Of a stretch of DNA of 57,546 bases, positions 25,479 through 34,429 are shown in pieces (positions within the stretch are counted from its first letter, which is position 1; each line of letters starts with the position of its first letter). Below the pieces are notes generated by a model that saw only the letters and a program-made list of their open reading frames with translations, was not told the DNA's origin and ran no database searches. Source of the DNA: Alphaproteobacteria bacterium (GTDB lineage Bacteria > Pseudomonadota > Alphaproteobacteria > Acetobacterales > Acetobacteraceae). Position numbers and translations under genes: made by a program. The stretch spans positions 1 through 57,546 of the forward strand of contig VGDM01000017.1 of the NCBI GenBank assembly GCA_016869715.1. Reading direction: 5' to 3'.

Positions 25479-27500
25479 TCATTCACCCTGTTGCAGCAGC
25501 GCGATCACCGCGCGCTGCCAGGCTTCAAAGGCGCCGCTTGCTGCGGCGCCTTTCGCTTCCGCCTCTCGGCTTGCGGCATTCAACCTTTGCCGCACGGCCT
25601 GCTGTTCCCCGCCGGTGCGATCTTCCACCGCCTGGCGGGCACGTGTCAGCGCCTGATCGGCTGAGCGTGCTTCGCGTGCTGCCAGGCGTGCCGCATCCAG
25701 CAAGAGGCGGATTTGTTGCAGCGATGTGATGGTGGCGGCGAGTGCCTCGCGCCCCGGCACATCGGCGGCGGTACGATTCAAGGCTTCCTGCAAGCGCTGA
25801 ACCGAACCCGGCCCGCCTGGGACGCGGCGGACCGAGGCTTCCAGATCAAACTGCGCGGCTTGCAGCAAGTTGGGACCGCCAAGCCCCTGATCCCAGAGTG
25901 CTACGTCCTGGCTCCCCGTCCGCTCAAAGCCGAGCCGTATGGTTTTCGGTGTGGCTTCCAATTGTGTCTCAAAACGCAAACCAAAATCACTCTCTGCCGC
26001 TACTTGGAAACGCGGTGTGGCGCCAGGCCGGCGCGGCAGGTCAATCACCATCACGCCGCTTGCGCCGCGCGGATCAATCGTCACCACAGTTTCGTCAATC
26101 GTCTTCAACGTAAAGGTCATGAAGCCGCGTCGCAGGTTGAAACGTGTCAGTTCAAACTGATCGACAGTTTGGCTCGAAAGGCAGACATCACGATCGTGCG
26201 CGAAAGCGATCAGGCGTTGATCGCCAGGCGATAGCGCGCGTAATTCCGCATCACCCAGAAAGCTCGGTGCGCCGTCACCATCAAATACCGTCGCCAGCCC
26301 ATCCGGCAGCACGTGGTTGGAGGTATTGCTGAAGCGCAGCGCCTGAAGTGGGCGCGCAGCCCATAGGTTTTGAACCCACCAGACCCGTTCCGCCGGTAGG
26401 CTCACATCAAGGGACGGCAGATTCGCTGTTTCACCACTGCGGAGCGTCACGGGCCGTTCCAGGGTGAAGGCGACGCGCCCAGCAGCAACCTGAGTCGCGA
26501 CATTCACGGCGAGCGGCGCAGGGGCCGGCGCCGGCGCGGGTGCAGGCGCAGCCGATACTGTGGGCGCATTTATCAGGTCATTCATGCTTGGCGGAGGTGC
26601 AGCAGCCGGCGGTGCCATCATGGACGCAGCGGCCGGCATGCGTGGCATCGCGCCAGTATCGGGCCGTACGCGAATGGCTTCCGCAATGCGCACCGGCAAT
26701 TCAGGGCGCGGCGCGGTGATGGGTTCAAAGATCGGCTGGCGAAACGCCGCAGCATTATCCGACACCAGCGAAATCCGCACGCCTTCCCAATCACTGCCCG
26801 AGGCATTTTCCACCACGGCCCAGCCCATCAGCCGCGCCTGCCCGCCCGTTGCGCCAAGCGGCGGCGCCACCAGCCGATAGGATGGCTTCCACAGCGGCGC
26901 GCCGACAATATAAATCACTGCCACCTGGCGCGCGCGATCAGACCTCAGGCGGATTTCGGTGCGCCTTTCATCATCGCTGCGCGCCGCCGCCAGTGCCTCT
27001 GCCGCGCGTGCGACGCGGGCGGCAAGTGCGGGGTCGGTCAGCGTGACCTCATCGCCCGATTTCAGCAGCACCGAAAGCAACCCGCGCAGCCAGATCAGCG
27101 AAAGATGCAGGCCGGCATCGGTTTCAGTGGCTGTCGCAATACGCCCGCGCGCATCGGCAGCTTCGGCTTCCTGACCGCGGAGCGCATTGAGTAGGCTCGC
27201 GCGATTTTCGAAATCGGCGGGACGAAGCGGCAGGCCGCGAAAAGCCTCATTCAACAAATCCCGCGCTGGCAGGCTGAGGCCTTCAACGCGCCCGGCAGGA
27301 TCAAGAATGAGCAGGGATCGCAACAGATCATCCACATCGCCGAGTGGCGCGCGAAATACCACAGGCGCATTCGCCGCCACTTCGCCGGCGCGTTCAATTT
27401 GCGCAATGCCGGCAGAGGAAAGCGTGACCCCGCGGATCGGCATTTCCGCTGCAAACGCCGCAGGGGCAATCAACGTAAGGGCGAGGCTGGTACGACGCAT
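25479..27500 (-). CDS. DUF4139 (MuiA-like) secreted protein
   Basis: A 673-residue protein with a signal peptide (MRRTSLALTLIAPAAFAAE) and a DUF4139 region from about residue 195 (VIYIVGAPLWKPSYRL) to about 550. It has an Ala/Pro repeat linker (APAPAPAPAPAP near 320) and C-terminal charged coiled-coil-like helices (590-660). An N-terminal DUF4140-like beta segment precedes. The family is called mucoidy-inhibitor MuiA-like but has no defined biochemical role. It lies 55 bp downstream of the SnoaL-like gene in the same direction. Confidence 0.8.
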   Translation of the reverse strand: MRRTSLALTLIAPAAFAAEMPIRGVTLSSAGIAQIERAGEVAANAPVVFRAPLGDVDDLLRSLLILDPAGRVEGLSLPARDLLNEAFRGLPLRPADFENRASLLNALRGQEAEAADARGRIATATETDAGLHLSLIWLRGLLSVLLKSGDEVTLTDPALAARVARAAEALAAARSDDERRTEIRLRSDRARQVAVIYIVGAPLWKPSYRLVAPPLGATGGQARLMGWAVVENASGSDWEGVRISLVSDNAAAFRQPIFEPITAPRPELPVRIAEAIRVRPDTGAMPRMPAAASMMAPPAAAPPPSMNDLINAPTVSAAPAPAPAPAPAPLAVNVATQVAAGRVAFTLERPVTLRSGETANLPSLDVSLPAERVWWVQNLWAARPLQALRFSNTSNHVLPDGLATVFDGDGAPSFLGDAELRALSPGDQRLIAFAHDRDVCLSSQTVDQFELTRFNLRRGFMTFTLKTIDETVVTIDPRGASGVMVIDLPRRPGATPRFQVAAESDFGLRFETQLEATPKTIRLGFERTGSQDVALWDQGLGGPNLLQAAQFDLEASVRRVPGGPGSVQRLQEALNRTAADVPGREALAATITSLQQIRLLLDAARLAAREARSADQALTRARQAVEDRTGGEQQAVRQRLNAASREAEAKGAAASGAFEAWQRAVIALLQQGE

Positions 27501-27555
27501 GGGCTTGGCTCAGTCAAATGCGGCCTTGGGTCCTTGCGTATCCAAAACGGCGAAT

Positions 27556-28014
27556 TTAGGGCGCCTTTACCGGGCGATTGGCATGGCTTGCTTGCGGCAC
27601 TCCGCGATTGAGCGACATATGCGAATGTACACATAGCCACGCATCAGGTTTGCCATGGAAAATCATGGTGGCGCGTCCGGGCCTGTCAAAGCGTGAGCCA
27701 TCCGGGTGAAAGCCCGTACTGGTCCAGGGTGCGACAACCACGACCATGGATTTATCATCAGATGCCAACACATGGGTTTCCGAAAGCGTGAAGCGAAAAT
27801 CTTCTGTCTTCGGCCAGACATTATCCCATTGCGTCGCCTGCCAGGCAGCAAGACCTGGAATCACATCACGATGTGTCCCAAAAGCCAGCACATCAGGGTG
27901 GAATAGTGGCCGCGCGGAGGCATAGTCAACTTCCCGAACATAACCGGCAAAGCGATCCAGCCAGGCATCAAACCAGGCGCACGTTGCGGCATCGGCATTT
28001 GGTAGATTGGTCAT
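27556..28014 (-). CDS. SnoaL-like/NTF2-fold protein
   Basis: A 152-residue protein with the NTF2-like pattern: helix TCAWFDAWLDRFAGYVREVD, then ARPLFHPDVLAFGTH, beta strands VVVAPWTSTGF and GRATMIFH, and a C-terminal VHSHMSLNRGV. This fold hosts small-molecule isomerases and hydratases and many proteins of unknown function. ATG 28014 is chosen as giving the family length; the frame continues upstream to 28101. The His-rich end (VHSHMS) could be catalytic. It diverges from the TctC gene at 28155. Confidence 0.75.
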   Translation of the reverse strand: MTNLPNADAATCAWFDAWLDRFAGYVREVDYASARPLFHPDVLAFGTHRDVIPGLAAWQATQWDNVWPKTEDFRFTLSETHVLASDDKSMVVVVAPWTSTGFHPDGSRFDRPGRATMIFHGKPDAWLCVHSHMSLNRGVPQASHANRPVKAP

Positions 28015-28154
28015 GTGGCACACCCTTTCGGCTTTCGTGGTGGCAGCCTGATCCGAAGCAGCGATGCTTTCAAGCCTTGCGGACCGAGGCTTGCCGGGCA
28101 CGGGGCAGCGGGCTTAGCCTTACGGCAAGAAAACACACCAGAGGAGACAGCGCC

Positions 28155-29132
28155 ATGACAGGCATTCATCGCCGCAGCGCTTTGCTGGCTGCGCCCGCGC
28201 TGATTGGCGCGCTTGCAAGCCGTGCCCATGCGCAAGCCTGGCCCGCGCGCCAGGTGCGTATTCTGGTGGGCTTCGCCGCCGGTGGCGCCAATGACATCAT
28301 GGCGCGCCTGCTTGCCGCCAAGCTGGGTGAACGTATTCCAGGCAGCACTTTCGTGGTTGAAAATCGCCCCGGTGCCGGAACTTTGCTGGCGGCGGAACAT
28401 GTCGCGCGGCAACCCGCGGATGGTTACACTTATCTGTTTGCGTCTTCTTCCACGCTGATTACGCTTTTGGTCAATCGCGCTGCGGGGCTTGATCTAACCC
28501 AGGCGTTTTCCGCGGTTTCCATGGCGCAATCATCACCCTTGCTGCTGGTATCGCGCAGTAATTTTCCGGCGCGCACCCTGCCGCAGGTAATTGAATTGGC
28601 AAAGCAGCGCCAAGGCAGGCTGACGATATCCCACCCTGGCAGCGGTGGCGTGAATCATCTCTCGCTGGTGATGCTTATGCAGCAAGTGGGCATCGAACTG
28701 ACGATGGTGCCCTATAACGGCAATAATCCATCCCTCACGGCGCTGGTGCGCGGCGATGTGGAATTGGCGAGTGATTCACTATTCGCAACACGCGCATTGA
28801 TTGAAGCCGGCACCATTCGCCCGATTGCAATTAACAGCGCGGAACGCTCTCCAACCTATCCCGACGTGCCAACATTCGCCGAAACCGTGCCTGGTTATGA
28901 CGTGACCTTCTGGGGCGGCATCATGGCGCCGCGCGGTGTACCTGAACCCATTTTGGACCGGCTATCACAAGAACTCGACGCCATTTTGCGTCAGCCCGAT
29001 GTCGCGGACCGTGTGCGCAGCTTTGGCGCCACGCCGGTGGGTGGCACGCGCGAGCATTACGCCAAGGTGATCCGGGAAGATTGGGTACGCTGGGGCGAAG
29101 TTGTGCGTGCCAGCGGAATCAAGCCCGATTGA
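28155..29132 (+). CDS. TctC/Bug-family periplasmic binding protein
   Basis: A 325-residue TctC protein: export signal with MTGIHRRSALLAAPALIGAL and cleavage near AHAQA, then RQVRILVGFAAGGANDIMAR, VVENRPGAGTLLAAE and the ligand-loop HPGSGGVNHLS. ATG 28155 follows GAGGAGA; the frame opens earlier but without a start context. It is separated by 27 bp from a malate/lactate-type dehydrogenase gene in the same direction, which suggests capture of a hydroxy- or keto-acid, an inference from context only. Confidence 0.9.
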   Translation: MTGIHRRSALLAAPALIGALASRAHAQAWPARQVRILVGFAAGGANDIMARLLAAKLGERIPGSTFVVENRPGAGTLLAAEHVARQPADGYTYLFASSSTLITLLVNRAAGLDLTQAFSAVSMAQSSPLLLVSRSNFPARTLPQVIELAKQRQGRLTISHPGSGGVNHLSLVMLMQQVGIELTMVPYNGNNPSLTALVRGDVELASDSLFATRALIEAGTIRPIAINSAERSPTYPDVPTFAETVPGYDVTFWGGIMAPRGVPEPILDRLSQELDAILRQPDVADRVRSFGATPVGGTREHYAKVIREDWVRWGEVVRASGIKPD

Positions 29133-29159
29133 TGTTACAAGAGTGAAAAGGGGGATACC

Positions 29160-30209
29160 ATGCCGAAACTCAGTGCTGATCGCGTCAAAGAAATTGGCCG
29201 CACACTTCTGATCGCTGCCGGCGCGCCGGCGGATGAGGCGGAAACCGTCGCGCGGCATTGCACCAGCGCCAATCTGGTGGGCCATGATTCACATGGGATC
29301 ATCATGATCCCGGGCTATATCGAAAGAATCAAGGTGGGGCATATCGTGCCCGGTGCGCCCTGGAAGATTGTGCAGGAATCCGCGACGACCTCGGTGATTG
29401 ATGGGCATTGGGGCTTTGGTTACGTCGCCAATGAAAAGGCCATGCGCTATACCATCGAAAAGGCGCAGAAATCCAATGTCGCCGCTGCGACTGTGTTTCG
29501 GCAGGGCCATATCGGCCGGCTCGCGAGTTATCCGCTCATGGCCGCTGAAGCTGGCATGATCGGGATATGCACCGCTGATTCCGGGCGTTCACCGAAGGCG
29601 GTTGCACCTTTCGGCGGACGTGAAGCGCGACTTGGCACAAACCCGATTTCCATTGCGGTGCCATCAGATTTGGCCGGGCCCTTTGTGCTGGATATGGCAA
29701 CATCAGCCGCTGCCGCCGGCAAGGTGTTTCTCGCGCAAGCACGCGGGCAGGAGGTGCCGGATGGTTGGGTGATTGGCGCAGATGGCAAGCCCACGCGTGA
29801 TCCTTCGCAATTGAAGAAGGGCGGTGCGCTGCTGCCATTGGGCGGCACGGAAGGCTATAAGGGTTTTGGGCTGGCTGCGATGGTGGAAATTCTCTGCGGT
29901 TTGCTGACCGGGCTTGGCTTTGGTGTTGAACCCACGGGCAGGCATAATGACGGCTGCTTCATGGCGGTTTTCAAGGTGGATGCCTTCCGCCCATTGGCGC
30001 AATTCAAACAGGAAGTCGCGGATTTCGCGCGCTATCTGAAGGACACACCGCCCGCTGAAGGCAGCCAAGGTGTTTTCTATCCTGGTGAGCTTGAAGCGAT
30101 GTGCGAAGCAGACCGCCGCGCCAATGGCATTGAGATCGAAGATAAGACGATTGAGGTATTGACCAAGCTCGCCGGCGAATTGGGTGTTGCCGGCAAGCTT
30201 GGATTGTAG
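29160..30209 (+). CDS. Ldh-family (malate/L-lactate/ureidoglycolate type) dehydrogenase
   Basis: A 349-residue NAD(P)-dependent oxidoreductase of the 'new' malate/L-lactate dehydrogenase family, not a Rossmann enzyme. Landmarks are the active-site HDSHGIIMIPGY near residue 40, FRQGHIGRLASY, RLGTNPISIAVP, DMATSAAAAGKV and GYKGFGLAAMVEIL. Members reduce 2-keto acids or oxidise ureidoglycolate, sulfolactate or 2,3-diketo-L-gulonate. Substrate not assignable. GGGG ribosome site before ATG 29160. It probably forms an operon with the upstream TctC gene and converges on the hydratase-like gene. Confidence 0.88.
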   Translation: MPKLSADRVKEIGRTLLIAAGAPADEAETVARHCTSANLVGHDSHGIIMIPGYIERIKVGHIVPGAPWKIVQESATTSVIDGHWGFGYVANEKAMRYTIEKAQKSNVAAATVFRQGHIGRLASYPLMAAEAGMIGICTADSGRSPKAVAPFGGREARLGTNPISIAVPSDLAGPFVLDMATSAAAAGKVFLAQARGQEVPDGWVIGADGKPTRDPSQLKKGGALLPLGGTEGYKGFGLAAMVEILCGLLTGLGFGVEPTGRHNDGCFMAVFKVDAFRPLAQFKQEVADFARYLKDTPPAEGSQGVFYPGELEAMCEADRRANGIEIEDKTIEVLTKLAGELGVAGKLGL

Positions 30210-30215
30210 CGGTGT

Positions 30216-30971
30216 TCAGGTGAGATCGAAGCTGATCTCACCAAACCCTGCAAACCCGGCCTGCACGCGCTGGCCGGGCGGGACAAAAATGCAGCCCGTA
30301 TAGGTGCCGGTCGTCACCACTTGGCCGGCGCGCAAATGCTCGCCAAGCCCATGCAGATGATTGGTGAGCCATACCAAAGGCAGCACGGGATCGCCCGAGG
30401 GATTCCCGCCCTTCTGGTCCACCTGCACCCCGCCCGCATAGGATTGCCGCACGGCGAGATTGGGCAGATCGAAGCGCCGCCAATCCGCGACGTCCGAACC
30501 CACCACATAGCCAAGATGCGCGACGTTATCGGCCATGCCCTCAGCAGGCGCCACGATCTTGTTATCCGCATAGCGCGATTGCACCAATTCAAGCAGCGGG
30601 TAGGCAGCGTCTATCGCATCAAGCACTTCTTCGTGGCTATAGGCGCTGCCGCGCGGCGGCAGATCGCGCTTCAGGCGAAAGGCGACTTCGGTTTCCAGGC
30701 CAATAGGGCGCGTGTTCGCCAGCCCCCAACGCCCGCCTGATTGCCGCGCGCCGCTGGCGGCCATGATGCCGAAATTGGTCGGCTTTCCAGGAGGGGTCGC
30801 ACATTTCCAGCCGCCAATGGTGCCGCCAAGCGCTGTCAGCACACCGCGTTGAATGGCGAAGACCTCCGCCTCACTGCCTGGTGCGGCATCACCCAGATTG
30901 GCAATGGGCGCGCCGCCCTTGTGCACGCTGACCAGTTTTTCAATCGCGCGTGTGATGGTTTCAGACGACAT
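30216..30971 (-). CDS. 2-keto-4-pentenoate hydratase/fumarylacetoacetase-family protein
   Basis: A 251-residue member of the FAH/hydratase family (MhpD-like). Visible elements are GWKCATPPGKPTNFG, the acidic metal site LETEVAFRL (Glu pair), AIDAAYPLLELVQSRY, WLTNHLHGLGEHL and GQVVTTGTYTG. MhpD-type enzymes hydrate 2-hydroxypenta-2,4-dienoate in aromatic meta-cleavage pathways; 4-oxalocrotonate decarboxylases look similar. ATG 30971 is chosen over 31010 as the family start. It lies 11 bp after the hydroxyacid dehydrogenase, likely one operon. Confidence 0.82.
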   Translation of the reverse strand: MSSETITRAIEKLVSVHKGGAPIANLGDAAPGSEAEVFAIQRGVLTALGGTIGGWKCATPPGKPTNFGIMAASGARQSGGRWGLANTRPIGLETEVAFRLKRDLPPRGSAYSHEEVLDAIDAAYPLLELVQSRYADNKIVAPAEGMADNVAHLGYVVGSDVADWRRFDLPNLAVRQSYAGGVQVDQKGGNPSGDPVLPLVWLTNHLHGLGEHLRAGQVVTTGTYTGCIFVPPGQRVQAGFAGFGEISFDLT

Positions 30972-30982
30972 GATCGGCGTTC

Positions 30983-31948
30983 CTATTCGTTCAATTCCGG
31001 AATGACCCAAAGCGGCGCCTCACCGCGCGCTGCGCGCTGCACATTGTCAAAAGCATTGCGCAGACGGGCTATATTGCTGTCCTGCGTGGGGCCGGCCATA
31101 TGCGCGGTCAGCACGACATTATCCAGGCCAAATAACGGATTATCGGGCGGCGGCGGTTCCTGATCAAACACATCAAGCCCGGCACCCGCAATTTGTCCGG
31201 ATGACAACGCGCGACAAAGCGCCGCCTCATCCACCACAGGCCCACGGCTGGTATTGATCAGGAAGGCGATGGGCTTCATCAGCGCCAATTCAGCTTCGCC
31301 CAACAACCCCTTGGTGCTGGCATTGAGCGGCACATGGAGCGAGACGATATCGGACGTCCGCAGCAATTCCCGATATAGCCGGAAACGCACATTCAGCGCA
31401 TCCTCGGTTTCTTCGCGGAGCCTCGCGATATCATAGTAATGCACATTCATGCCGAAGGCCTGCGCCAACCGCGCGGTCTTTTTGCCGATGGTGCCAAGCC
31501 CTACAATGCCAAGGGTGCGACCGCGCAATTCATACAGCTTCGGCGTTTGATTACCGCGCCAACGGCCGGCGGCGACATTCACATGCTGGCGGATCAATTG
31601 CCGCGAAACGGCCAACATCAGCAGCACAGCATGTTCAGAAACCGCTGTGGAATTCGCCCCGCCATTATTGGCGAAAGGCACACCGCCACGCCGCGCTGCC
31701 GCGATATCCGCGCGGTCATACCCCGCACTCAAAACCTGGATCAGCTTCAGCTTGGGCGCGATGGCGTAGAGCTCATCCTTGACGAGCATATCCACAAAGC
31801 CGACCAGATATTCGGCCTCCGCCATGGTTTCTGTCCACTCCGCGTCGCCCGGCTTGGCGATACGCAGATCAAAACCATCTGGTGCCATTTCCTGGATCAC
31901 GGCCTCATCCACCATGGATTGCGTAACAACAACAATACGCGGCTTCAT
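30983..31948 (-). CDS. D-2-hydroxyacid dehydrogenase
   Basis: A 321-residue NAD-dependent D-isomer-specific hydroxyacid dehydrogenase. The Rossmann motif is GLGTIGK (near 153), and the catalytic triad is Arg in NTSRGPVVDE, Glu in GLDVFDQEPP and His in LTAHMAG. GAGGAAAC precedes ATG 31948. The His context (AHMAG) is slightly unusual against PHIAG. Substrate unknown; the adjacent hydratase-like gene suggests organic-acid catabolism. It diverges from the MFS gene across 170 bp with no other recognisable feature. Confidence 0.88.
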   Translation of the reverse strand: MKPRIVVVTQSMVDEAVIQEMAPDGFDLRIAKPGDAEWTETMAEAEYLVGFVDMLVKDELYAIAPKLKLIQVLSAGYDRADIAAARRGGVPFANNGGANSTAVSEHAVLLMLAVSRQLIRQHVNVAAGRWRGNQTPKLYELRGRTLGIVGLGTIGKKTARLAQAFGMNVHYYDIARLREETEDALNVRFRLYRELLRTSDIVSLHVPLNASTKGLLGEAELALMKPIAFLINTSRGPVVDEAALCRALSSGQIAGAGLDVFDQEPPPPDNPLFGLDNVVLTAHMAGPTQDSNIARLRNAFDNVQRAARGEAPLWVIPELNE

Positions 31949-32118
31949 GTTTCCTCCTAATACGCTTTCGGGCACAGCATGAACCGCCGCACGCCACCCG
32001 CCAAGGGGCGGGATTGCGGCGGGGCTTGGCTGGCGCCATGCTGCTTTGCGTCAAGCGATGGGACCAGGGGTGATATCAAGGTGAGGCAGCATTGCGCGCC
32101 AGCAGGGGCAGGCCCGGC

Positions 32119-33324
32119 ATGAAGGAAGCCCCTTCGCGGCGCGCCTGGTTCATCCTGGCGGGAGGCTTTCTTGCCTTCACCATCAGCGCCGGCCTGATGC
32201 ATGCCTATAGTGTTTTTCTGTTGGCTTTCATTGCCGAGTTTCGCTGGACCCGAGCGGAAAGTTCCATCGCTTATTCGGTCGGGCAGGTGGTGGGCGGCGT
32301 TTCATCCCCGCTGGTGGGCGGCATGGTGGATCGGCTTGGCGCGCGGCGCATGGTGCTGCTGGGTGGCTGCCTGCTGGCGTTGGGGTTGCTGGGCAGCGCC
32401 TTTGCAACATCCCTGTGGCAAATTGTGCTGCTCTATGGCGTGGTGATGACGCTGGGCGCCAATTGCATCAGCATGGTGGTGTTTGCGCCAATGATTTCTC
32501 GATTTTTTGTTACACGACGCGGCATGGCCATGTCCATGCTGCAATCCGCCAATGGTTTTGGCCGCGCGATTTCAGCACCCATTGCGCAGCTGATGGTGAG
32601 TGAAGTTGGTTGGCGCAGCGCCTATCTGTTGCAAGCCGGCGTGATGGCGGTTCTGATCTTGCCGCTGGCGGCGCTATTTCGTGGTGTAGAGCAAATACCC
32701 ACGGCCAAGCCAGTCGCTGATAGTGTTCCGCAGCGCGATTGGTCGGTGGCGCAGGCGATGCGCACGCGGCATTTCTGGCTGCTGTTTATCGTCTATGGCC
32801 TGACCAGTATCGGCAGTTTTCTGGTGTCACTCCATCAACTGGCCTTTACCGTGGATCGCGGTTTTGACCCGCTCTATGCCGCTTTCGTGCTTGGGCTTGG
32901 CAGCTTGCTGGCTTTGCCTGGCGTGATCTTGACTGGGACGATTTCGGATTACATCGGGCGAGAAGGTGCCGCGATACTGGCTTATGTGATTTCCATCATC
33001 GGCGTTGCCGCGGCGCTGCTGATTGAGAATGCGGATCAGCATTTTTTGTTTTGGGTGCATGCGTGTTTCTTTGGCATTACCTGGGGTGCGCGCGGGCCGG
33101 CTGTTACGGCGAAAACCGCCGATGTTTTTGGCGGTCCCAGGCTTGGCACCATTCTTGGCATGATCACCATCGGTTCAGGTCTGGGTGCTGGTCTTGGTGC
33201 CTGGGGCGCGGGGTTCCTGTTCGACCTGACGGGTAGCTACCAGCTTGGTTTCATGCTTTCCATCGCCGCTTATACAACCGGCGCCTGCGTATTTTGGGCG
33301 CTGCGCAAGCCGGTGCAGGGCTGA
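32119..33324 (+). CDS. MFS transporter, oxalate/formate-antiporter-like
   Basis: A 401-residue, 12-segment major facilitator. The first loop signature is GGMVDRLGARRM between TM2 and TM3; the centre (about residue 195-220) is a hydrophilic loop, then six more segments with GTISDYIGREGAAIL. It looks like the OFA/monocarboxylate branch, so it may carry an organic acid, in keeping with flanking hydroxyacid dehydrogenases. ATG 32119 is selected for a short cytoplasmic tail KEAPSRRAWF before TM1. It converges on the second hydroxyacid dehydrogenase with three bases between stops. Confidence 0.85.
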   Translation: MKEAPSRRAWFILAGGFLAFTISAGLMHAYSVFLLAFIAEFRWTRAESSIAYSVGQVVGGVSSPLVGGMVDRLGARRMVLLGGCLLALGLLGSAFATSLWQIVLLYGVVMTLGANCISMVVFAPMISRFFVTRRGMAMSMLQSANGFGRAISAPIAQLMVSEVGWRSAYLLQAGVMAVLILPLAALFRGVEQIPTAKPVADSVPQRDWSVAQAMRTRHFWLLFIVYGLTSIGSFLVSLHQLAFTVDRGFDPLYAAFVLGLGSLLALPGVILTGTISDYIGREGAAILAYVISIIGVAAALLIENADQHFLFWVHACFFGITWGARGPAVTAKTADVFGGPRLGTILGMITIGSGLGAGLGAWGAGFLFDLTGSYQLGFMLSIAAYTTGACVFWALRKPVQG

Positions 33325-33327
33325 ACG

Positions 33328-34335
33328 TTATCTCTGCGTGCGCGCGAGAAATTCTGTTACCCTGAAGGCAGCATCGGCATTTACTGCACCCTCCGGCATT
33401 TCGCCCCGCGCAAGGGCTGCGATCTGGCGCACCGTATCCATGGCTTGGTGTTCAATCGCCTCAGGCGTCATGCCGCCGATATGCGGGGTCGCCACCACAT
33501 CGGCGCGGGCTGCAAGCGCTGGGTTTGGTCTTTGATCCGGCGCACTGCCGACATCCATGGCAGCACCGGCGAGACGCTTGGAGTCAAGCGCCGCAATCAG
33601 CGCCGTTTCATCCACCAATTCCCCTCGCGAAAGATTGATGAAGCGCGCGCCCGGCTTCATCGTAGCGAAGGCGGAAACATTAAAAAGATGCTTGGTGGAG
33701 GCGTCGGAAATCGCGAGGCACACCACGATATCCGACTCTGCCAGCACTTCCGTGAACGACGCTTGCGTGATGCGCGGATCGGCCACCTTGGTGAAGGGGT
33801 CCGCCACCGCAACGCGCATACCCAGCGCCAGCGCTACCTCGGCCAAGCGCTGGCCGATACGGCCATAGCCAATAATGCCAAGCCGTGCTGCCGATAGCTG
33901 CAAGCCCATGCGCCCTTGCGGAAGACCGCCAGCGCGATAGGTGCCGACCATAACGCTGACATCGCGCGCCAAATCCACTATGAAGCCCAGCGCCAATTCC
34001 ACCACCGCATCCACAAAGCCGGGGGTGGCGCACGTTACCAAAACGCCCGCTGCGCTGGCAGCCGGCACATTGATGGTGGAGATATCCACCGCCACGCGGA
34101 GAAAGGCCAGAAGCTTTGGCATGGCCGCGAAGGTTTCAGGAAGCCCCGGCGTTGCGCGATCCGCCACAATGGCATGACAGCCGCGCGCCGCTTCGGCCAG
34201 GGCCGCGCCGGACAATAGGATTGTGCCAGGGTTGCGGATAACCTCGGCATGCTCAGCCAAGGCCGTGAGCGCGCGGGGGCCGTAATAGCCTTCGAACATC
34301 TCAGGTGTGTGTGAGAGAAAAACGCGGAGCTTCAT
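33328..34335 (-). CDS. D-2-hydroxyacid dehydrogenase-like protein lacking canonical Glu
   Basis: A 335-residue protein with the hydroxyacid dehydrogenase fold: Rossmann IIGYGRIGQRL (near 150), Arg in NLSRGELVDE and His in TPHIGGM. The usual DVFExEP segment reads AMDVGSAPDQRPN, so the Glu of the His-Glu relay is not at its normal place. Relatives include hydroxypyruvate/glyoxylate reductases and phosphoglycerate dehydrogenase-like enzymes. It may belong to a subfamily with altered chemistry. The dienelactone-hydrolase-like gene diverges 94 bp away. Confidence 0.82.
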   Translation of the reverse strand: MKLRVFLSHTPEMFEGYYGPRALTALAEHAEVIRNPGTILLSGAALAEAARGCHAIVADRATPGLPETFAAMPKLLAFLRVAVDISTINVPAASAAGVLVTCATPGFVDAVVELALGFIVDLARDVSVMVGTYRAGGLPQGRMGLQLSAARLGIIGYGRIGQRLAEVALALGMRVAVADPFTKVADPRITQASFTEVLAESDIVVCLAISDASTKHLFNVSAFATMKPGARFINLSRGELVDETALIAALDSKRLAGAAMDVGSAPDQRPNPALAARADVVATPHIGGMTPEAIEHQAMDTVRQIAALARGEMPEGAVNADAAFRVTEFLARTQR

Positions 34336-34429
34336 GAGGAGTTTCCCGACAGAGTAACGGCACTTAAGCTTTTCGAACGGTATTCTTTCACCATGCCGAG
34401 GTCTCCGTCAAAGCACTCGCTTGACGGTT

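Noticed and set aside
26521..26580. Repetitive GCC/GGC-type stretch suggesting a DNA repeat
   Set aside because: It encodes the Ala-Pro linker of the DUF4139 protein; a coding low-complexity linker is enough explanation.
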